A stretch of 64,000 bases of DNA from JAWVFM01 sp963843315 (GTDB taxonomy: Bacteria; Actinomycetota; Thermoleophilia; Solirubrobacterales; 70-9), in the NCBI GenBank assembly GCA_963843315.1, contig CAWJJU010000002.1, forward strand, positions 310,001-374,000. Direction: 5' to 3'. Shown here in pieces: positions 43,445 to 52,349 of this stretch. The notes under the pieces were generated by a model that was not told the DNA's origin, did not search any database, and worked only from the letters and a program-made list of their open reading frames with translations. How positions within the stretch are numbered: position 1 is the stretch's first letter; the number at the start of each line of letters is the position of its first letter. A program made the position numbers and the translations under genes.

Positions 43445-44385
43445 GGGTCGCCGTCCTGAAGGGTGGGCGGTCGCTCGAACGCCAGGTGTCGCTTCGCTCC
43501 GGGGCGCGGGTGGAGGACGCGCTCGCCCGCCTCGGCCACGAGACCGTTGCGATCGACGCCGGCGCGGACCTCGTGCGGTCGCTGAAGGCAGCGCGGCCCG
43601 ACGCCGCCTTCATCGCCCTCCACGGCGCCGGGGGCGAGGACGGCACCGTGCAGGAGCTCCTGGAGATCCTGGGCATCCCCTACACCGGCCCCGGAGTCGC
43701 AACCTGCCGGCGCTCGATGGACAAGCCGGCCGCGAAGGGCGAGCTGCGCGAGGCGAGCGTCCCCACGCCGGACTGGGTCGCCTTCAGCTCGACGGCGTTC
43801 AGCGAGCTCGGGGCGGCCGACGCGCTCGAGGAGATCGAGAGCGCGCTCGGCTTCCCGCTCGTCGTCAAGCCCAGCCGCGGCGGCTCGGCGCTGGGCGTGC
43901 GCTTCGCCGCCTCGCGCGAGGATGTGCCGCACGCCCTGCTCTCCGCGCTCTCCTACGACGATCACGTGATGCTCGAGCGCCACGTCGACGGGCGCGAGCT
44001 GTCGGTGGCGATCCTCGACGGCGAGCCCCTTCCCATCGTCGAGATCACGCCTCGCGACGAGGACCGCTACTCCTACGAGGCGCGCTACGAGATCGGCCGC
44101 ACGGAGTTCTCGTGCCCGGCCGGCCTCGGGGACGCCGAAGCGCAGGCCGTGCTCGAGGCCGCAAGCGCCACCTGGCGGGTCCTGCGCTGCGAGTCGTTCG
44201 CGCGCGTGGACCTCATGCTGGGCGCCGAGGGGCCGCAGGTGCTGGAGGTCAACTCGATCCCCGGCCTCACCGACACGTCCCTCTTCCCGATGGCCGCAGA
44301 GGCGGCCGGGATCGGCTTCGAGGCGCTGGTCGCCAGGATCCTCGGGCTCGCGCGCTCGCCGCGGGGCGCGCTCGCGAGCCGCTGA
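43441..44385 (+). CDS. ddl: D-alanine--D-alanine ligase
   Basis: 314 residues, ATP-grasp ligase. VAVLKGGRSLERQVSLRSG is the N-terminal signature, ALHGAGGEDGTVQELLEILG follows, then GVATCRRSMDKPAAKGEL, LVVKPSRGGSALGV, the metal/ATP region CESFARVDLML and EVNSIPGLTDTSLFP. Joins two D-alanines for peptidoglycan. The expected GKxS/T tail of larger Ddl proteins is absent, as usual for this short form. GTG start coupled to the aminotransferase. Confidence 0.94.
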   Translation: MRVAVLKGGRSLERQVSLRSGARVEDALARLGHETVAIDAGADLVRSLKAARPDAAFIALHGAGGEDGTVQELLEILGIPYTGPGVATCRRSMDKPAAKGELREASVPTPDWVAFSSTAFSELGAADALEEIESALGFPLVVKPSRGGSALGVRFAASREDVPHALLSALSYDDHVMLERHVDGRELSVAILDGEPLPIVEITPRDEDRYSYEARYEIGRTEFSCPAGLGDAEAQAVLEAASATWRVLRCESFARVDLMLGAEGPQVLEVNSIPGLTDTSLFPMAAEAAGIGFEALVARILGLARSPRGALASR

Positions 44386-44398
44386 GCCGGCGGCACGG

Positions 44399-44836
44399 TT
44401 AAGGCTTGGTCGCCTGCTCGAGGCGGTCGAGGCCCTTCGGCATCCGGCGGCGGAGGCCGGAAGCCAGGGCGGCGGCGATCACCGGCGGGCCGTCGAAGGT
44501 GATCGTGTAGTCGATGTGGCAGCCGCTCACGCCGCCCGGCAGATCGGTGACGACGACGGTGCCGTGATGGTTTCGAAGCGGCGTGCCCTTGGTGATCGCG
44601 TACTCGATGCGCCCGCTGCCGGGCTCGGAGACCTGGATGGTCTCGTAGAAGGGCAGCAGGCCCCAGAGGCTGATCTTGCGCACCGAGCCGACGCCGCCGC
44701 GCGAGTCGCGCCCGTCGCTTATGTGCTCGAAGCGCGCCGGAGCGAACAGCACGCCGAAGCGCTCGTTGTCGGAGAGGAAATCGAAGACCTTGTCGCGCGC
44801 GGCGCTGAGGTCGCGCGCTGCGTGGGCGGTGTGCAT
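44399..44836 (-). CDS. SRPBCC (START-like) family protein
   Basis: 145 residues. AARDKVFDFLSDNERFGVLF, RGGVGSVRKISLWGLLPFYE and CHIDYTITFDG, with a C-terminal helix (LASGLRRRMPKGLDRLEQA), form the START/Bet v1 cavity fold of polyketide cyclase/SRPBCC proteins. Follows the P450 gene by 12 bp on the same strand, so it may bind the same hydrophobic compound (inference). Confidence 0.8.
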   Translation of the reverse strand: MHTAHAARDLSAARDKVFDFLSDNERFGVLFAPARFEHISDGRDSRGGVGSVRKISLWGLLPFYETIQVSEPGSGRIEYAITKGTPLRNHHGTVVVTDLPGGVSGCHIDYTITFDGPPVIAAALASGLRRRMPKGLDRLEQATKP

Positions 44837-44848
44837 GGGCGCCGCACC

Positions 44849-46220
44849 CTATACGTGGGCGGGCTCCCTGGATGCCGCCCGATGCTCGAGCGAGACCGCG
44901 GCTCCGCCCGCGGGCCTGATCGTGATGCTGCGCCGCCGCGGCGGCTCGTGCACGGAGGAGGTGGCGGAGAGGTAGTAAGCGTCGATCACGGCTGCGATGA
45001 CGACCTTCATCTCGAGCGTCGCGAAGCTCGCGCCGAGACAGCGCCGCCGGCCCCCGCCGAAGGGGATCCAGGTGTAGGTGCCGGGCTTTGACTCGAGGAA
45101 CCGCTCCGGGCGGAACGCGTAGGGATCCGGGTAGATGTCGGGGTCGTGGTGGACCAGGTAGGAGCTGGCGACGAGACTGACCCCCGGCTCGTACGACCAG
45201 CCGCCGAGCTCGATTGGCTTCTTGACGGCTCGCGGCGCGGTGTTCGGCAGGACGGGCCGGTGGCGAAGCGTCTCCTGGATGGTCGCGGCGAGATAGGGCC
45301 CGTCGGCCTCGATCGCCGCCTCCTCGCGCAGGGTCGCAGCGACCCCGGGCTCGCGCGCCAGCCGCTCGAACGCCCAGGCGAGCGTGGTGGCCGTCGTCTC
45401 GTGGCCTGCGACCAGCAGCGTCATCAGCTCGTCGCGGAGCTCGGCGTCGGACATCGGCGTGCCGTCCTCGTGGCGGGCGCCGAGCAGCATCGAGAGCACG
45501 TCGTCGCGATCCTCCGCGCCCTCGCGGCGTTCGGTGATCAGCTCGAAGATGCGACGGTCGACCTCGGCCCCGACGTCGAGGAAGCCGCGGATCGGACCCA
45601 CCCGGTTCAGGAGCCGGTAGACGCCGGTCTGGCCGTCCTCGGAGCGGCTGTCGACCCCGGCGGGGCCCGGGATGAGGGTCAGCGGGCTGTCGCCGTAGGC
45701 GAGCAGCTTCGTGAGCGCGGCGCGCGTGGAGTCGAGCCGGGGGCCGTCGTCGAAGCCGAAGACCGCGCGCAGGATGATCTCCAGCGTCAGCGTCTGAAGC
45801 AGCGGGTGCAGCACCGGCTCGCTCGGCCAGCGGGAGATCTCGCGCTCGGTCACCTCGGCGACCAGCTCGCGCAGCCGCTCCATCTTCTCCCCGTGAAAGG
45901 CGGGCAGCATCAGCTTGCGCTGGGTCATGTGCGCGTCGCCGTCGAGCAGGATCACCGAGCGCGTGCCGACGACGGGCTCGAGCACGCGCGCGCCCTCGCC
46001 CGGGAACAGGACGTCGGGCGGCGCGGTGTAGATCTCCTTGATGTGCGCCGGGTCGGCGTGCATCACGAACGGCTCGGTGAACGGGAAGCGGATCGTGAAG
46101 CGGTTGCCATAGCGGCTCACGGCAGCGCTCCATGAAGGCCAGCGGGCGCGTCCACTGCCCCAGGCCCTGAAGGAGGGCGGGGTAGGGCGGGCCGGGTGGT
46201 AGCTGCTGCCTCGTCCTCAT
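44849..46220 (-). CDS. Cytochrome P450 (one apparent frameshift)
   Basis: About 457 residues. The N-terminus QLPPGPPYPALLQG and QWTRPLAFMER leads, after a frame change near 46125, into RYGNRFTIRFP. The I-helix is LLVAGHETTATTLAW, the ExxR pair is in QETLRHRPVLP, FRPERFLESKP follows, and the heme-thiolate loop is FGGGRRRCLGASFA (Cys ligand). No redox partner is encoded nearby. Oxidises a hydrophobic substrate of unknown identity. Confidence 0.93.
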
Positions 46221-46296
46221 GTCACCTGGACCACCCTCCCGCTCCTGGACGCGCCGGTGCGTGACATCGCGCACATTGGAGCGGTCGGCGCTCGGA

Positions 46297-46785
46297 CTAC
46301 TCGTCCGAGGCGAAGTCCTCTGGGCTCACCTGGTCGAGGAAGTCCTTGAACTTCTCGACGACCTCCTCGGTGTCCTCGACCTCGTGCTCGAACTCGATGG
46401 AGGACTCCTCGATCACGTCCTCGGCAGCGAAGATCGGCGCCGAGGTGCGGACCGCCAAGGCGATCGCGTCCGAGGGCCGGGAGTCGACCTCGATGGTCGA
46501 CCCGTTCACCGTCAGCGTGATCGACGCGTAGAAGGTGTTGTCGCGCAGCTCGGTGACCGATACGCGCTCGCACTTCGCGTCGAGCTGCTCGAGCATCTCG
46601 GAGAGCAGGTCGTGGGTCATCGGGCGCGGAGTCGAGGCGCCCTGGAGCTTCATGAGGATCGCGGCGGCCTCGGGGTGGCCGATCCAGATCGGCAGGAACC
46701 GGTTCCCGTCGACCGTCTTCAGCAAGACGATCGGCTGCTTGCCGACCATGTCGAAACTGACGCCGTAGATCTGCATCTGCTGCAA
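46297..46785 (-). CDS. Bifunctional nuclease (BFN/DUF151) family protein
   Basis: 162 residues. MQIYGVSFDMVGKQPIVLLK, LPIWIGHPEAAAIL and TFYASITLTVNG, then EVDSRPSDAIALAVRTSAPI, are the DUF151 signature. The acidic C-terminus (EHEVEDTEEVVEKFKDFLDQ) is typical of the actinobacterial form. Family members have been reported to have DNase/RNase activity. Often found beside MerR regulators, but not here. Confidence 0.9.
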   Translation of the reverse strand: MQQMQIYGVSFDMVGKQPIVLLKTVDGNRFLPIWIGHPEAAAILMKLQGASTPRPMTHDLLSEMLEQLDAKCERVSVTELRDNTFYASITLTVNGSTIEVDSRPSDAIALAVRTSAPIFAAEDVIEESSIEFEHEVEDTEEVVEKFKDFLDQVSPEDFASDE

Positions 46786-46863
46786 GAGAATCTCCCGGGC
46801 CGGGGGCCCACGCCTGATGATACTGGCGGCCTCCCGCGCTCCCGCGGTGGCACAATCCGGGCA

Positions 46864-47310
46864 ATGTCAGATGCCCGACGGCAGGCGTTCGTATCGGCCC
46901 CGCGAGAGGTGGTGTGGGACCTGATCGCCGATGTGAAGCGCCATCCCGAGTGGTGGCCGGGGGTGATCGAGGTCGATTGCGAGCAGGTCGGCGAGGGCTG
47001 CCAGTACCGCGAGGTGATGAAGGTGCCGTTCGGCAAGGGCGAGCGCAACTTCCTGATCGAGGACCTCGACGACCCGACCCGGTTCCACATCCGCTGCACC
47101 ACCACCGGCGGGTTCGTCCAGATGGACCTCACCGACGCCCAGGGCGGAACGTTCGTCGACGGCCGCGCCGGCATGGACCCCAAGACGCTGGGCTTCCGGG
47201 TCTTCGACCGGGTGATGGGCGCCGGCTATTTCGACCGCTGGCTCGAGGAGTCGCTCGACGCGATCAAGCGGGTCGCCGGCGAGCGCGCGGGCCCAGGTGC
47301 AGCGATCTAG
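46864..47310 (+). CDS. SRPBCC (polyketide cyclase/dehydrase-like) protein
   Basis: 148 residues. ARRQAFVSAPREVVWDLIAD, VKRHPEWWPGVIEVDCEQVG and RFHIRCTTTGGFVQM, with a closing helix (FDRWLEESLDAIKRVA), match the Bet v1-like ligand-binding fold. Stands just before tRNA-Ile. Ligand unknown. Confidence 0.8.
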   Translation: MSDARRQAFVSAPREVVWDLIADVKRHPEWWPGVIEVDCEQVGEGCQYREVMKVPFGKGERNFLIEDLDDPTRFHIRCTTTGGFVQMDLTDAQGGTFVDGRAGMDPKTLGFRVFDRVMGAGYFDRWLEESLDAIKRVAGERAGPGAAI

Positions 47311-47323
47311 AATCCGCCGTCGC

Positions 47324-47397
47324 GGGCGATTAGCTCAGTCGGTCAGAGCGCCTCTCTGATAAGGAGGAGGTCCCTGGTTCGAGTCCAGGATCGCCCA
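47324..47397 (+). tRNA. tRNA-Ile (anticodon GAT)
   Basis: 74-nt cloverleaf. Acceptor GGGCGAT/ATCGCCC with discriminator A, D-arm AGCTCAGTCGGTCAGAGC, anticodon loop CTGATAA giving GAT, T-arm GGTTCGAGTCC. No CCA encoded. Not part of an rRNA operon here. Confidence 0.97.
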
Positions 47398-47422
47398 CTC
47401 GTCCGTGCCTCGACGTCCCGAC

Positions 47423-48023
47423 ATGCCGGCGCTGCGCCGCGGCGACCTTGCCGCGGACCCGATCGAGCAGTTCGGCGGCTGGTTCGACGTCGCCCTCGAG
47501 GAGGTCCCGCTGGCCGAGGCGATGACCCTCGCCACGGTGGACGCCGACGGCGCCCCCGACGCGCGGATGGTGCTGCTGAAGGGCTTCGGCCCCGATGGCT
47601 TTCGCTTCTTCACGAACTACGAGTCGGCCAAGGCCGGCCAGCTCGACGGCGCCCCGCGCGCGGCCCTCATCCTCTACTGGCGCGAGCTCGACCGGCAGGT
47701 GCGGATCCGCGGCTCGGTGGAGCGCCTGCCCGACGAGGACTCCGACCTCTACTTCGCCACCCGGCCCCACGACTCCAAGATCGGCGCCTGGGCTTCGCCC
47801 CAGAGCCGGCCGCTCCGAGTCGCGCTCGGAGCTGGACGAGCGGGTCGCCGAGGCAGGGCAGCGCTTCGAGGAGGGCGCCGTCCCCAGGCCGCCCCACTGG
47901 GGCGGGTACCTGCTGCGGCCCGAGGCGGTCGAGTTCTGGCAGGGCCAGGTTGGCCGCCTGCACGACCGCTTCCGTTACACGCGCTCCGGCGAGGGCTGGG
48001 CGCTCGAGCGCCTGGGCCCCTAG
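47423..48023 (+). CDS. pdxH: Pyridoxamine 5'-phosphate oxidase (one apparent frameshift)
   Basis: About 200 residues. DPIEQFGGWFDVALEE, EAMTLATVDADGAPDARMVL, LKGFGPDGFRFFTNYESAKA and LILYWRELDRQVRIRGSVER are the FMN-binding core. The frame shifts near 47812 after IGAWASPQSRPL and continues with ERVAEAGQRFEEGAVPRPP, HWGGYLLRPEAVEFWQG and RYTRSGEGWALERLGP, which completes PdxH. Oxidises PNP/PMP to PLP. A GTG six codons upstream is an alternative start. Confidence 0.92.
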
Positions 48024-48035
48024 CGTGGCGGCTCG

Positions 48036-48887
48036 CTAGCCCCCCGCGCGCTTGGCGAACGCCTCGAGCTCGGCGAGGTCGTCGAAGTGCAGCTCGGCGC
48101 GGATGCCGCCGTTCGGGGCCGAGCGAACCTTCACGCCGTGGCCCAGGGCGCTCTCCAGCTTGTCCTCGGCGCGGGTGAGCATCTCGACCTCGTCGGGATG
48201 GGGCGCCGCCCTGACCCTCCGCTTGGGCGCGCCCGCCTTGGCGCGGCGCTCGGTCTCGCGCACCGACCAGCCGCCACGCGCCGCGTCGCGGGCCAGCGCG
48301 CGCCGTGCGTCGGCGCCCGGGGACTGGAGAATCGCTCGGCCGTGTCCCTCGGACAGCTCGCCGCTCTCCATCAGCTCGAGGGCCTCGTCGGGCAGGTCGA
48401 GGATGCGGATGAGGTTCGACAGCGCCGGCCGGCTGCGGCCGAGGCGCCGCGCGAGCTCCTCCTTGGAGACCCCGAGCTCGTCGACGAGGGTCGAACAGGC
48501 CCGAGCCTCTTCCACGGGGTTCAGGTCCTCGCGGGCGACGTTCTCGATCAGCGCGAGCTGGAGCTGGCGCAGGCCCTCCTCGTCGCGGACCAGCGCCGGG
48601 ATCGTCTCGAGCTTCGCCTCGTTCGCCGCGCGCCAGCGGCGCTCGCCGGCGATCAGCTCGTAGCGGCCGTCGGCGAGCGGGCGCACGATCACCGGCTGGA
48701 TCAGGCCCTCCTCGGCGATCGAGAGCGCAAGGGCCTTGATCTTCTCCGCGTCGAAGCGCCGCCGCGGCTGATCGGGGCTCGGGCGGATCATCCCGAGCGG
48801 GATCTCGCGCAGGCGCGGCTCGCCGACGTCGCCGGGCGCAGGCAGGATCGCGGCCAGGCCCCTCCCCATTCCTCTGCTGCTACTCAT
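48036..48887 (-). CDS. parB: Chromosome-partitioning protein ParB
   Basis: 283 residues. GRGLAAIL (ParA-interacting N-terminus), the CTPase/N-domain motifs IRPSPDQPRRRF and GLIQPVIVRP, GERRWRAA, then ENVAREDLNPVEEARA and the helix-turn-helix SKEELARRLGRSRPALSN that reads parS. The C-terminal dimerisation domain ends in LHFDDLAELEAFAKR. The ATG overlaps the end of parA by 8 bp. Loads onto parS near the origin; a parS-like site is at 52342-52357. Confidence 0.96.
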   Translation of the reverse strand: MSSSRGMGRGLAAILPAPGDVGEPRLREIPLGMIRPSPDQPRRRFDAEKIKALALSIAEEGLIQPVIVRPLADGRYELIAGERRWRAANEAKLETIPALVRDEEGLRQLQLALIENVAREDLNPVEEARACSTLVDELGVSKEELARRLGRSRPALSNLIRILDLPDEALELMESGELSEGHGRAILQSPGADARRALARDAARGGWSVRETERRAKAGAPKRRVRAAPHPDEVEMLTRAEDKLESALGHGVKVRSAPNGGIRAELHFDDLAELEAFAKRAGG

Positions 48888-49719
48888 AACTCTCAACCTT
48901 TACTTGAGTGTTTGCGGATGGGCCGTCGCTGAACGTCTTGTGGACGTTGACCCCGTCGGCGCGCTCGCGTGCGGCCAGCTCCCTGGCCAGCTCGCGATAG
49001 GCAACGGAGCCCCTCGACTCGGGGGCGTGCTCGATCACGGGGATGCCGAAGCTGGGCGCCTCTGCGACTCGGATGCTCCGGGGTATCACGGTGTCGAACA
49101 CGAGGTCGGGAAGGTGCTGGCGGAGCTCCCGCTCGACGTCCTGGGCCAGGCGGGTTCGCTCATCGTGCATGGTGATCACGACCCCGGTCGTAACCAGGCT
49201 CGGGTTCAACTCGCGGCGCACCATGTCGAGCGTGCCGAGGAAGTCCACGAGGCCCTCGAGGGCAAGGTACTCGGCCTGCACGGGAACGAGCACCCGGTCG
49301 GCCGCGGCGAGGGCGTTGACGGCGACCGGGCCGATCGACGGCGGGCAGTCGAGAAGGGTGAGCGCGAACCGCTCGCGAACCGGGCCCAGGCGCTCGCGCA
49401 GGCGGCCCTCGAAGCCCTCGATCCGCGGCAGCTCCACCGAGGCGCCCGCGAGGTCGCGGCCTGCGGGCACGACCCAGAGGTTGTCGGGACCCGCGGGACG
49501 GGCGGCCTCCGCGACCGACGTCTCCCCCACCAGGCAGTCGTAGGAGGACGGCCGCAGCTCGCGGTCGAGCCCGAGCCCGACCGTCGCGTTGCACTGCTGA
49601 TCGAGGTCCACGAGCAGCACCTGGCGCCCCTCGGCCGCCGTGGCGGCGGCGAGGTTCACCGCGGTGGTCGTCTTGCCGACGCCGCCCTTCTGGTTCGCGA
49701 CCGCGTATACGGCACCCAT
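48880..49719 (-). CDS. parA: Chromosome-partitioning ATPase ParA (Soj)
   Basis: 279 residues. Deviant Walker A KGGVGKTTTAVNLA directly at the N-terminus (small, Soj-type, no extra DNA-binding domain), A' motif LLVDLDQQCNATVGLG, Walker B TLLDCPPSIG and VLVPVQAEYLALEGL. Moves ParB-bound origins. In this sequence the frame is continuous with the end of rsmG, which probably reflects an indel; the internal ATG at AVANQKGGVGKT is the accepted start. Confidence 0.96.
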   Translation of the reverse strand: MGAVYAVANQKGGVGKTTTAVNLAAATAAEGRQVLLVDLDQQCNATVGLGLDRELRPSSYDCLVGETSVAEAARPAGPDNLWVVPAGRDLAGASVELPRIEGFEGRLRERLGPVRERFALTLLDCPPSIGPVAVNALAAADRVLVPVQAEYLALEGLVDFLGTLDMVRRELNPSLVTTGVVITMHDERTRLAQDVERELRQHLPDLVFDTVIPRSIRVAEAPSFGIPVIEHAPESRGSVAYRELARELAARERADGVNVHKTFSDGPSANTQVKVESYE

Positions 49720-49730
49720 CGCGGGCGACC

Positions 49731-50440
49731 TTAGCCCACGGGGCGGCCACGCCCGGTCCGGGCGCCGCGCCGCTTCGACGGCGACCCCGGGGCGCCGCGG
49801 CAGCGCCGCCGGGGTGGGTCCGGTCTTGCGCACGACGTGGAGGTGGCGGGCACGGCTGGAGGCGTAGGGGGTGACCGCGAGGATCTCCTCCGCGGCCATC
49901 GCGAGCTCGGGGCCGGCGGCCTCGAGCGCGGCCTCCTCCTCGCCCGAGCGCTCGCCCTTCCACGCCACCAGCACCCCGCCCTCGCGAAGCAGAGGGGCGC
50001 CGAGCTCGGCATCGGCGGCGAGCGTGGAGACCGCGCGGGCGGTGACCACGTCGTAGGCCTCGCGCCCCCCGGCGGGCGCGGGCTCGCGCGGCCCAGTCCT
50101 CGCTGCGCGCGTGCACGACGCGCGCGTTGGCGATGCCCGCCGCGGCCGCGGCCGCCCGCATGTACTCGCACTTGCGCCCGGTGGCCTCGATCAGGTCGAC
50201 GCGCGCCCTCGGCAGGGCCGTGGCCAGCACCAGGCCGGGAAAGCCGGCGCCGGCGCCGAGGTCGGCGATCGCGCCCGCCTCGCGCAGCTCCCCCACCTCG
50301 AGGCCGCTGAGCGAGTCGGCGACGTGGACGTCCCACGCCGAGGCCTCGTCGCGCACGCTCGTGGGAGCGGCGGGGTCGGCCAGCATGGCTACGAGGGCTT
50401 CGAGCTGGCTGCGCTGCGTTGGTGGGAGTTCGAGGAACAA
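49731..50440 (-). CDS. rsmG: 16S rRNA m7G527 methyltransferase RsmG (two apparent frameshifts)
   Basis: About 236 residues. LELPPTQRSQLEALVAMLA, VRDEASAWDVHVADSLSGLE, SAM loop IADLGAGAGFPGLVLA and VDLIEATGRKCEYMRAAA, then after a shift near 50070 VVTARAVSTLAADAELGAPL and LVAWKGERSGEEEAAL. A second shift near 49780 gives a natural end (KRRGARTGRGRPVG, stop TAA). The likely TTG start begins on the last base of a 56-nt repeat. Methylates 16S rRNA at G527. Confidence 0.9.
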
Positions 50441-50495
50441 CTTGCGGACGCCTTCGGCGTCCTTACCTGCTGCTTTCGGGGCTAAAGCCCCTCAC
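50440..50495 (-). repeat. 56-nt two-hairpin repeat, copy 3
   Basis: Fills the junction between jag and rsmG. Hairpin 1 is identical to copy 1 and holds the jag TAG stop in its loop/stem. Hairpin 2 is GGACGCC-GAA-GGCGTCC, a G-C to C-G swap of one pair relative to copies 1 and 2. The only unpaired difference is CATGTAA to CAGGTAA. Its final base is the first base of the rsmG TTG start codon. Confidence 0.9.
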
Positions 50496-50988
50496 CACCA
50501 TCAGTAACCAACGGCGCCACCACGACGCAGCGCTCGGGCTCGGTGCCCTCGCTGAAGGTCTCGATCCCCTGGCGGCCCTTGAGCGCCTGGTGCACGAGGC
50601 GGCGCTCCGTAGCGCTCATCGGCTCGAGCTCGATCTCCTTGCCGGTCTCGAGCGCCCGCTCGGCGGCGCGGTCGGCCTGGCGCTCGACGATCTCGCGGCG
50701 CTCCGTGCGGTAGCCGGCCGCGTCGACGGAGACGCGCTTGCGGTCGTCGCTGTCGTGGAAGGCCGCGCGGTAGCAGAGGAGCTGAATGGCATCGATGGTC
50801 TGGCCGCGACGGCCGATGACCATGCCCAGGTCCTCCCCGTCGAATCGCGCCGAGATCTCATCGTCGGTCTCCTCGACGACCACGTCGGCCTCGAGGTCCA
50901 TCTCGTCGGCGATGGCGTCGAGAATCGCCTCCACCCGGCCCGCCGGCTCGGTGGGCAGGGCCTCGGGTGCGCTGCCGGAGCTCTCCAT
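50482..50988 (-). CDS. jag: RNA-binding protein Jag/KhpB (KH and R3H domains)
   Basis: 168 residues. The KH domain has the GxxG-type loop LGMVIGRRGQTIDAIQ, and the R3H domain has ATERRLVHQALKGRQGIETF and EGTEPERCVVV. The N-terminal Jag domain is absent or very short. It binds RNA, often with KhpA, and affects cell division and envelope synthesis. The gene's last codons (GGEGL) are encoded by the 56-nt repeat, so the repeat sets the C-terminus. Confidence 0.92.
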   Translation of the reverse strand: MESSGSAPEALPTEPAGRVEAILDAIADEMDLEADVVVEETDDEISARFDGEDLGMVIGRRGQTIDAIQLLCYRAAFHDSDDRKRVSVDAAGYRTERREIVERQADRAAERALETGKEIELEPMSATERRLVHQALKGRQGIETFSEGTEPERCVVVAPLVTDGGEGL

Positions 50989-51090
50989 CGGGCGCGAGTG
51001 TACGCGGCGTTGCAGGAAAAGGGCGCCCGGCGGAGAATGCCGAATGAGGGCAGGTGCACGCCCGGCCCAGGCCCTTGGGGCGAGGGGGAG

Positions 51091-51243
51091 CTAGGCGGCC
51101 TTGGCGGTGGCGCGAAGCGCGGGGCTCGCAGCCGGCGCGGGCGACGTCACGAGCTCGGGGGCATAGCGCGCGACCAGGTCCTGGCAGCACGACGAGCACG
51201 AGCACTCGGGGCGGGTGATTCCTGTGTTGGGGCAGGTCTCCAC
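51091..51243 (-). CDS. Possible small cysteine-rich protein
   Basis: A 50-codon frame from GTG to TAG between yidC and jag encodes VETCPNTGITRPECSCSSCC followed by QDLVARYAPELV and an alanine-rich tail. Five cysteines, four of them in CSCSSCC, suggest a zinc knuckle or metal site. The purine-rich stretch AGAGAGGA precedes the GTG closely. The upstream frame is open back to the yidC stop but has no other usual start. Not in a known family; it may be chance, but cysteine codons are otherwise rare in such frames. Confidence 0.45.
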   Translation of the reverse strand: METCPNTGITRPECSCSSCCQDLVARYAPELVTSPAPAASPALRATAKAA

Positions 51244-51312
51244 GTCCTCTCTATCGGCTGCGTGGGCCGGCTCATTAGCAGTGCATTCCCGCAGGCCGGG
51301 CCCTGCCCGGCG

Positions 51313-52071
51313 CTACTTGCGCCTTTTCTTCTTGCGCGGGGGTGGAGGGGGCGCCTTGGCCACCTTCTTCTCCTCCTCGGAGGGAGCGGCAGGGGCCGGG
51401 ATCATCCGCTGCACGACCATCTGCTGGCCGAGGCTCCAGACGTTCGTGGCGATCCAGTAGATGCCCAAGCCGGCGGCCTGGTTGGCGATGAACGGCGCGA
51501 ACATCACCGGGAACAGCAGGAAGATGTAGCGCTGGGCACCGCTTGCGGCCGCCGGGTTGGTGGCAGTGGTGTAGAGGAGGCTGAGCGCCGTGGTGACGAG
51601 GAACAGGATGATGAGAATCACCGCCTCGGCGCCGGTGGGCTTCGCGATCACCGATTCGACGAAAAGGAAGCCCTGCGGCGCGTGACTGGCCTGGACGTCC
51701 GCGACGAACGTGGGGCTTCGCAACAGGGTGTAGACCGCGATGAAGAACGGGATCTGGATGATGAACGGCAGGCACGAGGCCAGTGGGTTGACGCCGTTCT
51801 CCTGATAGACGGCCATCAGCTCGCGCTGCTTGCGCTCGGGATCGCTCTTGTAACGCTCGTTGAGCTCCTTGAGCTTCGGGGCGAGGAGCTGCAGGCGACG
51901 CATCGACCGGATGCCGCTGAGCGAGAGGGGCAGAACCGCCAGGCGGACGGTGAAGGTGAGCGCAACGATGGCCATGCCCCACGACAACCCCACGGTGCCC
52001 TGGAAGAACTTGATGATCGCGTCGGCCAGGTCGACGAGCTGCTTGATGACGGGGATGATCGCCAGGGTCAT
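51313..52071 (-). CDS. yidC: Membrane protein insertase YidC
   Basis: 252 residues, the short Gram-positive form without the large periplasmic domain. Five helices are present, including LSWGMAIVALTFTVRLAVLP with the hydrophilic-groove arginine, then QLLAPKLKELNERYKSDPER, YQENGVNPLASCLPFIIQIP and IYWIATNVWSLGQQMVVQR, with a lysine-rich tail (PPPPRKKKRRK). Inserts membrane proteins with or without SecYEG. ATG overlaps yidD's TGA (ATGA). Confidence 0.95.
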   Translation of the reverse strand: MTLAIIPVIKQLVDLADAIIKFFQGTVGLSWGMAIVALTFTVRLAVLPLSLSGIRSMRRLQLLAPKLKELNERYKSDPERKQRELMAVYQENGVNPLASCLPFIIQIPFFIAVYTLLRSPTFVADVQASHAPQGFLFVESVIAKPTGAEAVILIILFLVTTALSLLYTTATNPAAASGAQRYIFLLFPVMFAPFIANQAAGLGIYWIATNVWSLGQQMVVQRMIPAPAAPSEEEKKVAKAPPPPPRKKKRRK

Positions 52072-52349
52072 GCGTGCGCTCGGTGCTCGTGGTCATGGGG
52101 AGCGTGCCCGTCCCGGAACAGCCTGCGGTCGGCGAGCTCGTCGATGCCCCCCGGGCTGAGGGGATTGCAGCGCAGCACCCGCCAGGCGGCGACGATCGCG
52201 CCGCGCACGGGGCCCAGCTCGCGGATCGCCTGCTCGGCATAGGCCGAGCAGGTCGGGTAGTAGCGGCAGCGGGCGGGCAGCGCGGGCGAGATCAGGCGCC
52301 GGTAGAGGCCGATCAGCAGCAGAAAGGGCGCCGAGGCGATGCGTTTCAC
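52068..52349 (-). CDS. yidD: Membrane protein insertion efficiency factor YidD
   Basis: 93 residues. LIGLYRRLISPALPARCRYY, PTCSAYAEQAIRELGPVRGA and RVLRCNPLSPGGIDELADRR are the whole-length family signature, including the paired cysteines. GTG start; begins right after rnpA and overlaps yidC. A parS-like sequence covers the start codon. Confidence 0.95.
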   Translation of the reverse strand: MKRIASAPFLLLIGLYRRLISPALPARCRYYPTCSAYAEQAIRELGPVRGAIVAAWRVLRCNPLSPGGIDELADRRLFRDGHAPHDHEHRAHA

